DNA of 64,000 bases from RYN-230 sp963770545 (GTDB lineage: Bacteria; Actinomycetota; Actinomycetes; Streptosporangiales; Streptosporangiaceae), in contig CAVYQF010000006.1 of NCBI GenBank assembly GCA_963770545.1, positions 186,001 to 250,000 of the forward strand. The letters run 5' to 3'. The first letter of the stretch is position 1. The number at the start of each line of letters is the position of its first letter. Made by a program: the position numbers and the translations under genes. Below, piece by piece: positions 35,691 through 44,255 of this stretch. Below the pieces are notes generated by a model. The model saw only the letters and a program-made list of their open reading frames with translations. It was not told the DNA's origin and did not search any database.

Positions 35691-36242
35691 ATGACCGCGA
35701 AGGGGGACACCAGGGAGACAGGCCGCACGCTTGTCGCCTGCCTGGGCAACATCTTCCTCAGCGACGACGGCTTCGGGGTCGAGGTGGCCCGGCGGCTGGC
35801 GCGTGAATCGCTCCCCGAGGGGGTGCGGGTCACCGACTACGGCATCCGCGGCATGCACCTGGCCTACGACCTGGCCGAGGGATTTGACACCACGATCCTG
35901 GTGGACAGCACGCAGCGCGGTGACGCACCCGGCACCGTGTACCTGATCGAGCCCGAGCCGGACACCCCGGCTGAGGGCGGAGACGACGCCGCTCTCGCCA
36001 GGATCAGCTTGTTCAATGCGCACGGAATGCAGCCGGACCTGGTGCTCAGCCTGGCTGGCTCGCTCGGCGGGGACGCCGGGCGGGTACTGGTGGTGGGCTG
36101 CGAGCCCGCCACGCTGGAGGAGGGGATCGGGCTGAGCGCCCCGGTCACGGCCGCGGTGGACGAGGCCGCGGCGATGATTACCAGGCTGGTGACCACCGGC
36201 CAGCACGCCAGCGGCCGGCGCGGTACCGCGCCTGGTCCATGA
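35691..36242 (+). CDS. hupD: Hydrogenase maturation endopeptidase (HupD/HycI family)
   Basis: A 183-residue protease that trims the large subunit C-terminus after nickel insertion. CLGNIFLSDDGFGVEVARRL opens the fold, ILVDSTQRG supplies a second acidic metal ligand and SLFNAHGMQPDL the His. GTG at 35682 overlapping the SIS stop is an alternative start. Its substrate is almost certainly the large subunit at 29-30.8 kb, which has a 22-residue extension to remove. Confidence 0.92.
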   Translation: MTAKGDTRETGRTLVACLGNIFLSDDGFGVEVARRLARESLPEGVRVTDYGIRGMHLAYDLAEGFDTTILVDSTQRGDAPGTVYLIEPEPDTPAEGGDDAALARISLFNAHGMQPDLVLSLAGSLGGDAGRVLVVGCEPATLEEGIGLSAPVTAAVDEAAAMITRLVTTGQHASGRRGTAPGP

Positions 36243-36310
36243 ACGGCCAGCTCCGGCCGGCTAGCCGAAACCGGCGAGACCAGTCCCGCCGACTATGAAG
36301 AGGTGATCGC

Positions 36311-36583
36311 ATGTGCCTTGGCATCCCAGGCGAGGTGATCGAGTTCCTGCCCGATCAGCCCGATCTGGCCAGGGTGGACGTCAGCGGGGTCCGGCGGGTG
36401 ATCAACGTCGGCCTGCTCGACGACGACCCGCCCAAGCCTGGCGAGTGGGTGCTCATTCACGTGGGCTTCGCGCTCTCCAAGATCGACGAGGCTGAGGCCG
36501 CAGCCGCGCTGCAGTTCCTGGAGGGGATAGGCCAGGCTTACGCGGACGAACTGGAAGCCCTCCAGGGATCCCAAATCGAATAG
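36311..36583 (+). CDS. hypC: Hydrogenase maturation factor HypC
   Basis: A 90-residue chaperone starting MCLGIPGEVIEFLP, with the essential Cys2 and a C-terminal helix FALSKIDEAEAAAALQFLEG. It works with HypD to build and deliver the Fe(CN)2CO group. AGAGGTGATC gives the ribosome site. hypD follows ten bases after the stop. Confidence 0.96.
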   Translation: MCLGIPGEVIEFLPDQPDLARVDVSGVRRVINVGLLDDDPPKPGEWVLIHVGFALSKIDEAEAAAALQFLEGIGQAYADELEALQGSQIE

Positions 36584-36593
36584 AGGGGGCAGG

Positions 36594-37721
36594 ATGCGCT
36601 TCGTTGACGAATTCCGCTCCGCGGACAAGGCGCACGCCCTGGCCGCGAAGATCGCCGGACTGTGCGAGCCCGGGCGGCAGTACAAGCTGATGGAGGTGTG
36701 CGGCGGCCACACGCACACCATTTACAAACATGGCCTCGAGGATTACCTGCCCGAGCAGATCACGCTCGTGCACGGCCCGGGCTGCCCGGTCTGCGTCATC
36801 CCGATGGGCCGGGTGGACGACGCGATGGCGCTGGCCTCCCAGCCGGACACCATCATGACCTCGTTCGGGGACATGATGCGGGTGCCGGGCAGCAAGGGCT
36901 CGTTCTTCGACGCTAAGGCTCAGGGCACCGACATCCGCATGGTCTACTCACCGCTGGACTCGCTGAAGATCGCCCGGCAGAACCCGGACAAGCGGGTCGT
37001 GTTCATGGCGATCGGCATGGAGACCACGACGCCGTCCACCGCGATGACCGTGCTGCGCGCCGCGGCCGAAGGGCTCACGAACTTCTCGATCTTCAACAAC
37101 CACGTGACGATCATCCCGGCCATCAAAGCCATCCTGGACTCCCCCGACCTGCGCCTAGACGGCTTCATCGGCCCGGGTCACGTGTCCACGGTGATCGGCT
37201 GCCGGCCGTATGAGTTCATCGCCCGGGACTACGGCAAGCCGGTCGTGGTGGCCGGGTTCGAGCCGCTGGACATCCTGCAGTCCATCTACATGCTGATGAT
37301 CCAGCTGTCCGAGGGCCGCAGCGAGGTGGAGAACCAGTACACCCGGGTGGTGCCGTGGGACGGCAACCTGGCCGCCCTGACCGCGATCAACAAGGTCATG
37401 GAGCTGCGCCCGTACTTCGAATGGCGGGGGCTCGGATTCATTTCCCATTCCGCCATGCGGGTACGGCCGGAGTACGCCGCGTTCGACGCCGAACTGCTTT
37501 TCGAGGTACCTGGGGTGCGGGTGGCCGACCCCAAGGCCTGCCAGTGCGGTGAGGTGCTCAAGGGTGTGCTGAAGCCCTGGGAGTGCAAGGTGTTCGGCAC
37601 CGCGTGCACACCGGAAACCCCGATCGGAACCTGCATGGTCTCGCCCGAGGGAGCCTGCGCCGCGTACTACAACTTCGGCCGGATGAACCGTCGGCGCGTG
37701 GTGGAAGTGAGCATTTCATGA
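36594..37721 (+). CDS. hypD: Hydrogenase maturation factor HypD
   Basis: A 375-residue iron-sulfur protein forming the HypCD scaffold where the Fe(CN)2CO group is made. Signatures are EVCGGHTHTIYKHGLEDYLP, HGPGCPVCVIP, and the C-terminal cluster ligands CQCGEVLKGVLKPWECKVFG and GTACTPETPIGTCMVS. The length is normal and the stop overlaps the hypE start (ATGA). Confidence 0.97.
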   Translation: MRFVDEFRSADKAHALAAKIAGLCEPGRQYKLMEVCGGHTHTIYKHGLEDYLPEQITLVHGPGCPVCVIPMGRVDDAMALASQPDTIMTSFGDMMRVPGSKGSFFDAKAQGTDIRMVYSPLDSLKIARQNPDKRVVFMAIGMETTTPSTAMTVLRAAAEGLTNFSIFNNHVTIIPAIKAILDSPDLRLDGFIGPGHVSTVIGCRPYEFIARDYGKPVVVAGFEPLDILQSIYMLMIQLSEGRSEVENQYTRVVPWDGNLAALTAINKVMELRPYFEWRGLGFISHSAMRVRPEYAAFDAELLFEVPGVRVADPKACQCGEVLKGVLKPWECKVFGTACTPETPIGTCMVSPEGACAAYYNFGRMNRRRVVEVSIS

Positions 37722-38878
37722 CCGACGGGGCATCCTGGGTGAACCAGGCCCTGCGCGAGCACGAAGAGCACACGGGGTCGGCCATCTCCCGGCCGAGCAC
37801 CCCGGCCAGCGAACGCGAGCAGCAGGTCCTCGACCGGATCGACCGGGCCCGCAAGCGCCGGCCGAAGGTCCGCGAGGAGCGGATCACGATGTCACACGGC
37901 TCCGGGGGCAAGGCCACCCAGACCCTGATCGAGGCCGTGTTCCTGGATGCGTTCAGTAATCCGCTGCTCGAGCCGATGGAAGACGCCGCACAGTTGCACC
38001 TGAACGGCTCCCGGGTCGCGCTCACCACCGACTCGTACGTGGTCTCCCCGCTGTTCTTTCCCGGCGGGGACATCGGTGACCTGGCCGTTAACGGCACGGT
38101 GAACGATCTGGCGGTGTCCGGCGCGACCCCGCTCTACCTGTCGGCCGGTTTCATCCTGGAGGAAGGTTTCCCGGTCGCCGACCTGGTCGCGATCGTGGCC
38201 TCAATGGAGGCCGCCGCCCGGGTCGCCGGGGTGCAGGTGGTTACCGGGGACACGAAGGTGGTGCAGAAGGGCAAGGCGGACGGCTGCTACATCAACACGG
38301 CCGGGATCGGCGTGGTCGAGCACGACGTCTCCCTCGGCGTGGTGAATGCCCAGCCCGGAGACGCGGTGATCGTGTCCGGGCCGATCGGCGAGCACGGTGT
38401 GACGATCATGCTGGCCCGCGGCGAGCTGGACATCGAGGCCGACATTATCTCCGACACTGCGGCCCTGAACGGCCTGGTCGCTGACCTGCTTTCCGCTACC
38501 ACCGGAGTACGCGCCTTGCGGGATGCCACCCGGGGCGGGGTGGCCACAATCCTGAACGAGGTGGCCGCCGCGGCCGGGGTGGGCGTGATGGTCAACGAGG
38601 ACGCCATCCCGGTCAGCCCTGTCGTGCGGGGCGCGTCCGAACTGCTCGGCATCGATCCCATGTACGTGGCCTGCGAAGGGCGGCTCGTCGCCGTGGTCAA
38701 CGGCGGCGCCGCGGACCAGGCCCTCGCCGCGCTCCGGGCCCACCCGCTGGGCGCGGATGCCGCGATCATCGGCCAGATCACCGCGGACCCGCCGGGCATC
38801 GTCCTGCTCAAGACCGCGTTCGGCGGGACCCGGATCGTGGACCTGCTGGTCGGTGACCCACTGCCGCGTATCTGCTGA
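37718..38878 (+). CDS. hypE: Hydrogenase maturation factor HypE
   Basis: A 386-residue PurM-like enzyme that dehydrates carbamoylated Cys to make the cyanide ligands. The core starts ITMSHGSGGKATQTLIEAVF and ends with the invariant PRIC, carrying the modified Cys. About 55 residues of charged, helical sequence precede the usual start, an extension not typical of HypE. ATG at 37718 overlaps hypD; a shorter start inside the core is not obvious. Its partner hypF is at 52.4 kb. Confidence 0.96.
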   Translation: MTDGASWVNQALREHEEHTGSAISRPSTPASEREQQVLDRIDRARKRRPKVREERITMSHGSGGKATQTLIEAVFLDAFSNPLLEPMEDAAQLHLNGSRVALTTDSYVVSPLFFPGGDIGDLAVNGTVNDLAVSGATPLYLSAGFILEEGFPVADLVAIVASMEAAARVAGVQVVTGDTKVVQKGKADGCYINTAGIGVVEHDVSLGVVNAQPGDAVIVSGPIGEHGVTIMLARGELDIEADIISDTAALNGLVADLLSATTGVRALRDATRGGVATILNEVAAAAGVGVMVNEDAIPVSPVVRGASELLGIDPMYVACEGRLVAVVNGGAADQALAALRAHPLGADAAIIGQITADPPGIVLLKTAFGGTRIVDLLVGDPLPRIC

Positions 38879-38889
38879 CGGCGGCACTG

Positions 38890-39219
38890 GTGCACGAACT
38901 GGCGATTACCGAGGGGGTGGTGCAGGCGGTGACGCAGCGGCTGCCCGGCACGCCCATCGCCTGCGTGCACCTGGAGATCGGCGCTATGTCCGGCGTGGTT
39001 GCGGACTCGGTGCGGTTCTGCTTCGAGTTGGTGACCGAGGGCACCACGCTGGAAGGGGCGAAGCTGGACATCAGCCAGCCGTCGGCCCGGTGCCGGTGCC
39101 GGGACTGCGGCGCAGAGTTCGAGCCCGAGGGGGCGATCGCACTGTGCGACTGCGGCAGTGCCGACGTCGCCGTCCTGGCCGGCCAGGAACTGCGGATCAC
39201 GTCCGTGGAGGTGGTGTGA
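38890..39219 (+). CDS. hypA: Hydrogenase nickel-insertion factor HypA
   Basis: A 109-residue nickel and zinc protein: MHELAITEGVVQAV gives the nickel-binding His2, and CRCRDCGAEFEPEG with LCDCGSADV forms the zinc site. GTG start 11 bases after hypE. The stop abuts the hypB ATG, so the two are co-translated. Confidence 0.96.
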   Translation: MHELAITEGVVQAVTQRLPGTPIACVHLEIGAMSGVVADSVRFCFELVTEGTTLEGAKLDISQPSARCRCRDCGAEFEPEGAIALCDCGSADVAVLAGQELRITSVEVV

Positions 39220-40050
39220 ATGTGCGCGACCTGCGGCTGCGGCGACGAGGCCGGCGTCCGCGTATTCGGCCCGGGCCACCTCGGCCGCGGCGACGAGCCC
39301 GCGCATCAGCACGAGCACCCCCAGGAGGGGCACCCCCACGAACACCATGGCGGCCGCGGCGAGGGTCACGAGCCCGGGCACGGTCACGAGCCCGGGTCGG
39401 CTGGCCGGACCATCGAGCTCCAGCAGAAGATCCTGGCCAAGAACGACCGCCTGGCCGAGGAGAACCGGGCCTGGCTCACCGCCCGCGGCATCCTCGCGGT
39501 GAACCTGATGAGCTCCCCCGGATCCGGCAAGACGACGCTGCTGGAGCGCACCGCGCGGGACGCCGGCGCCGGGCTGGGCCTGGCCGTGATCGAGGGAGAC
39601 CAGGAGACCACCCTGGACGCGTCCCGCATCGAGGCCGCCGGGTGCGCGGTCGCGCAGATCAACACGGGTGCGGGCTGCCACCTAGACGCGAGCATGATCG
39701 CCTCGGCACTGCGGGCGCTTGACCCGCGCCCCGGCTCCGTGCTGGTCATCGAGAACGTCGGCAACCTCGTCTGCCCGGCCCTGTTCGACCTGGGTGAGGC
39801 GGTCCGGGTGGTGCTGTCCTCGGTGACCGAGGGCGCCGACAAACCCATCAAGTACCCGCAGATGTTCCGCGGCGCGGACCTGGTCCTGCTGACCAAGGTG
39901 GACCTGCTGCCCTACGTGGATTTCGACACCGAGCGGCACGCCCGGGACCTCAAGCTGATCAGCCCGCACGCGCAGATCCTGCCCGTCTCGGCCACCGCGG
40001 GCGACGGCCTGCCCGCCTGGTACGACTGGCTCGCCCGGCGCGCGAGCTAG
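39220..40050 (+). CDS. hypB: Hydrogenase nickel-insertion GTPase HypB
   Basis: A 276-residue GTPase. The N-terminus has the high-affinity nickel motif CATCGCG and a His-rich stretch (EHPQEGHPHEHHGG) for nickel storage. The G domain has the P-loop SSPGSGKTTLLE, EGDQETTLDA, VIENVGNLVCP and the specificity motif TKVDLLPY. It is the last gene of the rightward hyp operon. Confidence 0.96.
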   Translation: MCATCGCGDEAGVRVFGPGHLGRGDEPAHQHEHPQEGHPHEHHGGRGEGHEPGHGHEPGSAGRTIELQQKILAKNDRLAEENRAWLTARGILAVNLMSSPGSGKTTLLERTARDAGAGLGLAVIEGDQETTLDASRIEAAGCAVAQINTGAGCHLDASMIASALRALDPRPGSVLVIENVGNLVCPALFDLGEAVRVVLSSVTEGADKPIKYPQMFRGADLVLLTKVDLLPYVDFDTERHARDLKLISPHAQILPVSATAGDGLPAWYDWLARRAS

Positions 40051-40075
40051 CGGTCTCCCGCACGGGACCCATCAC

Positions 40076-40708
40076 CTACCGCGTGGCGCCATGTCGCTCC
40101 AGCAGGCGGACGATCTCCTCTTGCTGTGCCCTCGACTCGGGCGAGCCGCTGCCGCCACGGCCAGTGGTCCAGGTCGCGAGCTGCATCGGGGTCGAGCCGG
40201 TCTTGTTCGTGCGGCCAGCGTCAGCCCCGCCATCAAGGAGGGCCTGCACGGCAGCCGCCGAGCGGGTGCGCACGGCCCGGTGGAGCGGCGTGACCCCGCT
40301 CTTGTCGGTGGCGTCCGGATCGGCGCCCGCCTGGATGAGGCAGGTAACGGTCGCAGCCTGAGCGCCGGGGTTCCAGTGGGGCGATCCGGGGGCGCCATCG
40401 GCCGCATAGTGGAGCGGCTGAGCGCCGCGGCGATTCCTGGCGCCGACGTCCGCACCCATGGTGATCAGCTGCCGGACGATCGGGAGTCGATAGCCCGCGG
40501 CGGCAACATGCAGCGCCGTGTCACCGGCATAGAGGTAATGCCCGATCTCGGCCAGGTAGTAGTCCGTCGCCGCCGCGCGGGTGGCGCCCTCTCCCGCGAC
40601 GGCACTCGCCAGCGAGCCCGACGCAGCGAGCAGCTTCGACACGGTGGCCGCGTCGTCGGCAACGATCGCGCACACCAGCGTCATCAGCGCAGCGTTGCGG
40701 GCGACCAT
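40076..40708 (-). CDS. Ankyrin-repeat protein
   Basis: A 210-residue protein with four ankyrin repeats; clear units include GDTALHVAAAGYRLPIVRQL, RRGAQPLHYAADG, KSGVTPLHRAVRTRSAAAVQ and KTGSTPMQLA. The repeats mediate protein binding; no enzyme domain is present. It converges with hypB, 25 bases between stops, and is monocistronic. The binding partner is unknown. Confidence 0.88.
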   Translation of the reverse strand: MVARNAALMTLVCAIVADDAATVSKLLAASGSLASAVAGEGATRAAATDYYLAEIGHYLYAGDTALHVAAAGYRLPIVRQLITMGADVGARNRRGAQPLHYAADGAPGSPHWNPGAQAATVTCLIQAGADPDATDKSGVTPLHRAVRTRSAAAVQALLDGGADAGRTNKTGSTPMQLATWTTGRGGSGSPESRAQQEEIVRLLERHGATR

Positions 40709-40773
40709 GGCAAGGTGAGCTTAACGCGGCAGTCCGTGGCACCCTGAGGTGGGCAGAAACAAGGAGGACCGTC

Positions 40774-41154
40774 ATGCCACGGCAGATCATCACGACCGCG
40801 AACGCGCCGAGGTCGCAGCTCTACAGCCAGGGAGTCAAGGCCGGACCGCACGTGCTCATCTCAGGCATGACGGGCATCGACCCGGGCACCGGCAGCCTGG
40901 CCGGAAACACGATCCAAGATCAGGCGCGACAGGCGCTGATGAATTGCGAGGCCATTCTCCAGGCCGCTGGCGCCAGCCTGGACGATGTCATCGAGGTGGG
41001 GGTACTGCTCACCCACCCCGCCGACTTCGACGGTTTCAACGAGGAATACGCCCAGTGGTTCCCGTCCGGGCCACCAACCCGCTACGTCGCCAAGCTCGGC
41101 GTCGACCTACCCGGACTGCTCGTCTCGATCCGGATGACAGCATTCATCGCCTGA
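40774..41154 (+). CDS. RidA family protein (2-iminobutanoate deaminase-like)
   Basis: A 126-residue YjgF/RidA protein. Typical RidA destroys reactive enamines from PLP enzymes. Family segments are YSQGVKAGPHVLISGMTG, NTIQDQARQALMNCEAIL and VLLTHPADFDGFNEEYAQWF. The catalytic Arg is present near RYVAKLGVDLPGLLVSIRM. AAGGAGG lies seven bases before the ATG. It diverges from the ankyrin gene. Confidence 0.9.
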   Translation: MPRQIITTANAPRSQLYSQGVKAGPHVLISGMTGIDPGTGSLAGNTIQDQARQALMNCEAILQAAGASLDDVIEVGVLLTHPADFDGFNEEYAQWFPSGPPTRYVAKLGVDLPGLLVSIRMTAFIA

Positions 41155-41186
41155 GCTGGCCATCGCCGTCGCGGGCCTTGCCTGGT

Positions 41187-41594
41187 TCAAGGCTCCTCGG
41201 GGTCCCAGGTCACGTGGAACCAGACGGCGCGGCCGGGTAAGCCGCTGGCGGCGAGGTCCTGGTGGCCCCAGTTGGCCGCGAGTCCGGCGACGACGCGCAG
41301 GCCGTGGCCGGACTCGGCCAGGTCTCCCGGACGATGCGCCCGGGGTGCGGGGCCGCGCCGCGCACCATCGTCGATGACCGCGACGCAGGCCGAGACGCGG
41401 CCCCGCCAGACCAGGACCTGGAACTGGCCGCCCTGCCCGGAGCGGGTGTGCTGGACCGCGTTGCTGGCCAGTTCGGATACGCCGAGCACCGCGTCGGCAG
41501 CGGCCGGGCATCCGTCCAGGGCCCGGGCCACGAACCGCCGGGCCTGCCTGACCTGGCAGACGAGGACATCAGGGCCTCCGAACTTGTTGGTCAC
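41187..41594 (-). CDS. ATP-binding (HATPase_c) regulator, anti-sigma type
   Basis: A 135-residue GHKL protein: the N box is ELASNAVQHT, followed by VIDDGARRGP and ESGHGLRVVAGLA. It diverges from the WhiJ-like gene, the standard arrangement of the three-part ATPase/HTH/DUF397 loci of actinomycetes that influence development. The convergent RidA gene ends 32 bases away. Confidence 0.85.
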   Translation of the reverse strand: MTNKFGGPDVLVCQVRQARRFVARALDGCPAAADAVLGVSELASNAVQHTRSGQGGQFQVLVWRGRVSACVAVIDDGARRGPAPRAHRPGDLAESGHGLRVVAGLAANWGHQDLAASGLPGRAVWFHVTWDPEEP

Positions 41595-41725
41595 GAGGTG
41601 GTGGCACCAGCTAGGTTTTCGTTATCTGGATACGGGGCGCTAGGACGTGCATACGGTCAGCGAACCGGTCGGATCAACCGCCGCGCTTGTAGGGCGCGGT
41701 AGGGCGCTCGCGGAGGAGGAACGCG

Positions 41726-42138
41726 ATGGCGTTACAGGACCCGGAGGCCGGTGCGAGCCCGCTGGTGCTGTTCGGCGCGGAGCTGCGCCACTACCGGACG
41801 GCCGCGGGGCTGAGCCAGGAGCAGCTGGGCGAACGAATTGGCTATTCGTCCGCCCTGGTTGGCGCGGTGGAGACCGCGCGGCGGATGCCCACCGAGGACT
41901 TCACCGCCCGCTGCGATGCGGTCGGGGAACTGGGCACGGGCGGTGCGCTGCTGCGGTTGCGGAGTTCCGCGAGGGACCGGACGTGGTCTACCTGGACACG
42001 GCCGCCCAGGGTCAGATAGCCGACCATCCGGACATCGTGAAGGCCTGCGACCAGATCTTCGATACCCTGCGGGCAGAGGCCCTGCCTCCGCGGGCCTCGC
42101 TCGACCTGATCACCGAGGTGAGAGACACATGGACCTGA
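41726..42138 (+). pseudogene. WhiJ-like HTH (XRE/DUF5753) regulator, internally deleted and frameshifted
   Basis: The first 75 codons encode a good XRE helix-turn-helix (AELRHYRTAAGLSQEQLGER then SALVGAVETARRMPTEDF). From about 41950 the DUF5753 C-terminus continues in another frame: VAEFREGPDVVYLDTAAQGQ, ACDQIFDTLRAEALPPRASL, ending EVRDTWT at 42138. Intact relatives have about 280 residues, so roughly 140 codons from the middle are missing and the joint is out of frame. The stop region still overlaps the DUF397 start as in intact loci. The N-terminal 97-residue peptide could still bind DNA. Confidence 0.8.
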
Positions 42139-42323
42139 CCCGCGCCGTCTGGCGCAAGGCCTCCGCCAGCACTAACGCCGGGAACTGCGTGGAGGTCGCG
42201 GTCAACCTGCCCGGAGTGGTCGCCGTGCGCGACTCCAAGGACCCGCACGGCCCCGCCCTGACCTTCACCCCCGCCGACTGGCACGCGTTCGCGGCCCGGC
42301 TCCGCGGCGGGAACCCGGCCTGA
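42129..42323 (+). CDS. DUF397 protein
   Basis: A 64-residue DUF397 protein: AVWRKASASTNAGNCVEVAV, VVAVRDSKDP and FTPADWHAFAARL. These small proteins are partners of the WhiJ-type regulators. The start overlaps the end of the broken regulator. It appears intact although its partner is not. Confidence 0.92.
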   Translation: MDLTRAVWRKASASTNAGNCVEVAVNLPGVVAVRDSKDPHGPALTFTPADWHAFAARLRGGNPA

Positions 42324-42415
42324 CCCACTCCGCTCGGGTCAGACGGCCAAGCCGATAGAGGCATGACCCGAGGGGTGGGTGGGCTGGCCACCCACCCCTC
42401 GGCCGCCCACGGCGA

Positions 42416-43195
42416 TCAGGCCGCGGTCCGGTGGTGGAACAGCCAGGACGCCGCGGCGAACGACACGGCCAGGAGGCCCGCGCACCAGGCGCACGCAATC
42501 CACGCCTCATGGCCGACGGCCGCGCCGGTCGAGGTGTGCCCCATCCACAGGCCGCGCATGGTCTCCACGATGGGCGTGAACGGCTGATGCTCGGCGAAGC
42601 CGCGCATCCACGACGGCAGCGTCTGGGCGGGCACGAACGCCGTGCTGACGTAGGGCAGGAACATGAGGACGAACGTGAACGAGTTGGCCGCCTCGACGCT
42701 GCCGGCCAGCAGGCCGACCGCGGCCGCCAGCCAGGACAGGGCGAACACGAAGAACACGATCATGGCCGCCGCGGCTACCCAGCCGGCCGGTCCCGGGGTG
42801 GGCCGCCAGCCGACGGCCAGGCCCACGCCGATGACCAGGGCGGTCGCGACGAGGTTGCGGGCCAGGCTGGCCACGACGTGGCCAACCAGGACCAGCGAGC
42901 CGCTGATCGGCATGGACCGGAACCGGTCCACGATGCCGTTGCTCATGTCGGTGGCCACTGCGACCGCGGTGGTGCCCGCGCCGAACCCGGCGCACAGCAC
43001 GATAAGGCCGGGGACCACGTAGTCGACGTAGGCGCCACTGCCGTCGAAGGCGCCGCCGAACACGTACACGAACAGCAGCATCAGCACCACGGGCAGCATC
43101 AGCGCGGTGAAGAACGCCTCCGGGTCACGCAGCGACCGGCGGACGCAGCGGGTCACCATCACCCGCGAGTCGGTGAGGGCGTAGGCCATGCTCAT
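42416..43195 (-). CDS. ABC-2 type transporter permease (DrrB-like)
   Basis: A 259-residue membrane protein with six helices. The ABC-2 permease features are RRSLRDPEAFFTALMLPVVL and DRFRSMPISGSLVLVGHVVA, and a C-terminal FLPYVSTAFVPAQTLP. The start ATG at 43195 overlaps the ATPase stop, and the longer frame upstream is a shadow. With the ATPase it forms a drug or lipid exporter. Confidence 0.9.
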   Translation of the reverse strand: MSMAYALTDSRVMVTRCVRRSLRDPEAFFTALMLPVVLMLLFVYVFGGAFDGSGAYVDYVVPGLIVLCAGFGAGTTAVAVATDMSNGIVDRFRSMPISGSLVLVGHVVASLARNLVATALVIGVGLAVGWRPTPGPAGWVAAAAMIVFFVFALSWLAAAVGLLAGSVEAANSFTFVLMFLPYVSTAFVPAQTLPSWMRGFAEHQPFTPIVETMRGLWMGHTSTGAAVGHEAWIACAWCAGLLAVSFAAASWLFHHRTAA

Positions 43196-44166
43196 CGGGC
43201 CATCTCCTTCGGTTCGGTGCGGGCTGCGCTGGCAGCGCCGGTGTTCGCGATGGTGTCGGTGAGGGACAGGAACACGTCGTCCAGGCTGGGACGGTAGGTG
43301 GACACCTTGTCCGCTGGCGCGCCACCGGCCTGGAGACGGCCCAGGATCTGGAAGATCTCGCTGGCCGTGCCCTCGGTAGCCACGTCTATGGTGTGCAGCC
43401 GGTGGTCGGTGCGCACCGGGTCGAGACCGCCGAGCGCTCGTTCGTAGGCGGTCTGGTCGGCGAAGTGCAGCCGGACGACTTCCGCGCCGAGCCTGGCCTT
43501 GAGCTCGTCGGGCGTGCCCTGGGCCACGACCCGGCCGTGATCGAGTACCGCGACCGTGTCCGCGAGCTGGTCGGCTTCCTCCAGGTACTGGGTGGTCAGC
43601 AGGACCGTCACGCCCTCGTCGACCAGGCGGCGGACGGTGCTCCACGTTTGTTCGCGGCTGCGCGGGTCCAGTCCGGTGGTCGGTTCGTCCAGGAACACGA
43701 GCGGGGGACGGGCGATCATGCTGATGGCCAGGTCCAGGCGCCGCCGCATGCCGCCGGAGTACTTGGCGGCCCGGCGGCCGGCCGCGTCGGCCAGGTCGAA
43801 CTCGGCCAGCAGTTCCGAGGCCCGGGTCCGGGCCGCCATCCGGGACAGGCGCAGCAGCTGGGCCATCATCTCCAGGTTCTCCCGGCCGGTCAGCTTCTCG
43901 TCCACCGCCGCGTACTGCCCGGTCAGGCTGATCGACCGCTTGACCTCGGCCGGGTCGGCGAGCAGGTCGTGCCCGGCGATGGTGGCGGTTCCCGCGTCGG
44001 GGCGCATCAGGGTGGCCAGGATCCGGATCATCGTGGTCTTGCCCGCGCCGTTCGGTCCGAGGAGGGCCAGTACCGAGCCGGTCTCGACGGCCAGGTCCAC
44101 GTGATCCAGGACGGCATGGCCGCTGAAGGACTTGCAGATGCCGTTGGCTTCAACTGTGTATGACAT
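43192..44166 (-). CDS. ABC transporter ATP-binding protein (DrrA-like)
   Basis: A 324-residue ATPase: Walker A GPNGAGKTTMIR, signature YSGGMRRRLDLA, Walker B LVFLDEPTTGLD and the DrrA-type C-terminal domain. Such pairs confer self-resistance to antibiotics such as daunorubicin. ATG at 44166 sits inside a cluster of GTATG/CATAC repeats; an in-frame start seven codons earlier also exists. The TetR gene at 44256 diverges and probably represses it. Confidence 0.93.
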   Translation of the reverse strand: MSYTVEANGICKSFSGHAVLDHVDLAVETGSVLALLGPNGAGKTTMIRILATLMRPDAGTATIAGHDLLADPAEVKRSISLTGQYAAVDEKLTGRENLEMMAQLLRLSRMAARTRASELLAEFDLADAAGRRAAKYSGGMRRRLDLAISMIARPPLVFLDEPTTGLDPRSREQTWSTVRRLVDEGVTVLLTTQYLEEADQLADTVAVLDHGRVVAQGTPDELKARLGAEVVRLHFADQTAYERALGGLDPVRTDHRLHTIDVATEGTASEIFQILGRLQAGGAPADKVSTYRPSLDDVFLSLTDTIANTGAASAARTEPKEMAR

Positions 44167-44189
44167 ACACTGAACTGTATGTGGCATAC
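44158..44189. promoter_or_regulatory. Operator cluster between the exporter and tetR
   Basis: GTATG-A-CATAC (44158-44168), CATACA-N6-TGTATG (44164-44181) and GTATG-TGG-CATAC (44177-44189) overlap. They cover the ATPase start codon, so the TetR protein bound here would block both transcription and translation initiation. Confidence 0.65.
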
Positions 44190-44255
44190 GCAGTTGAGGT
44201 CAAGCGGGTATCCCGACGACTCCGGAAGTTGGCGGCAGCCCCGTAAGGTGGCGGG

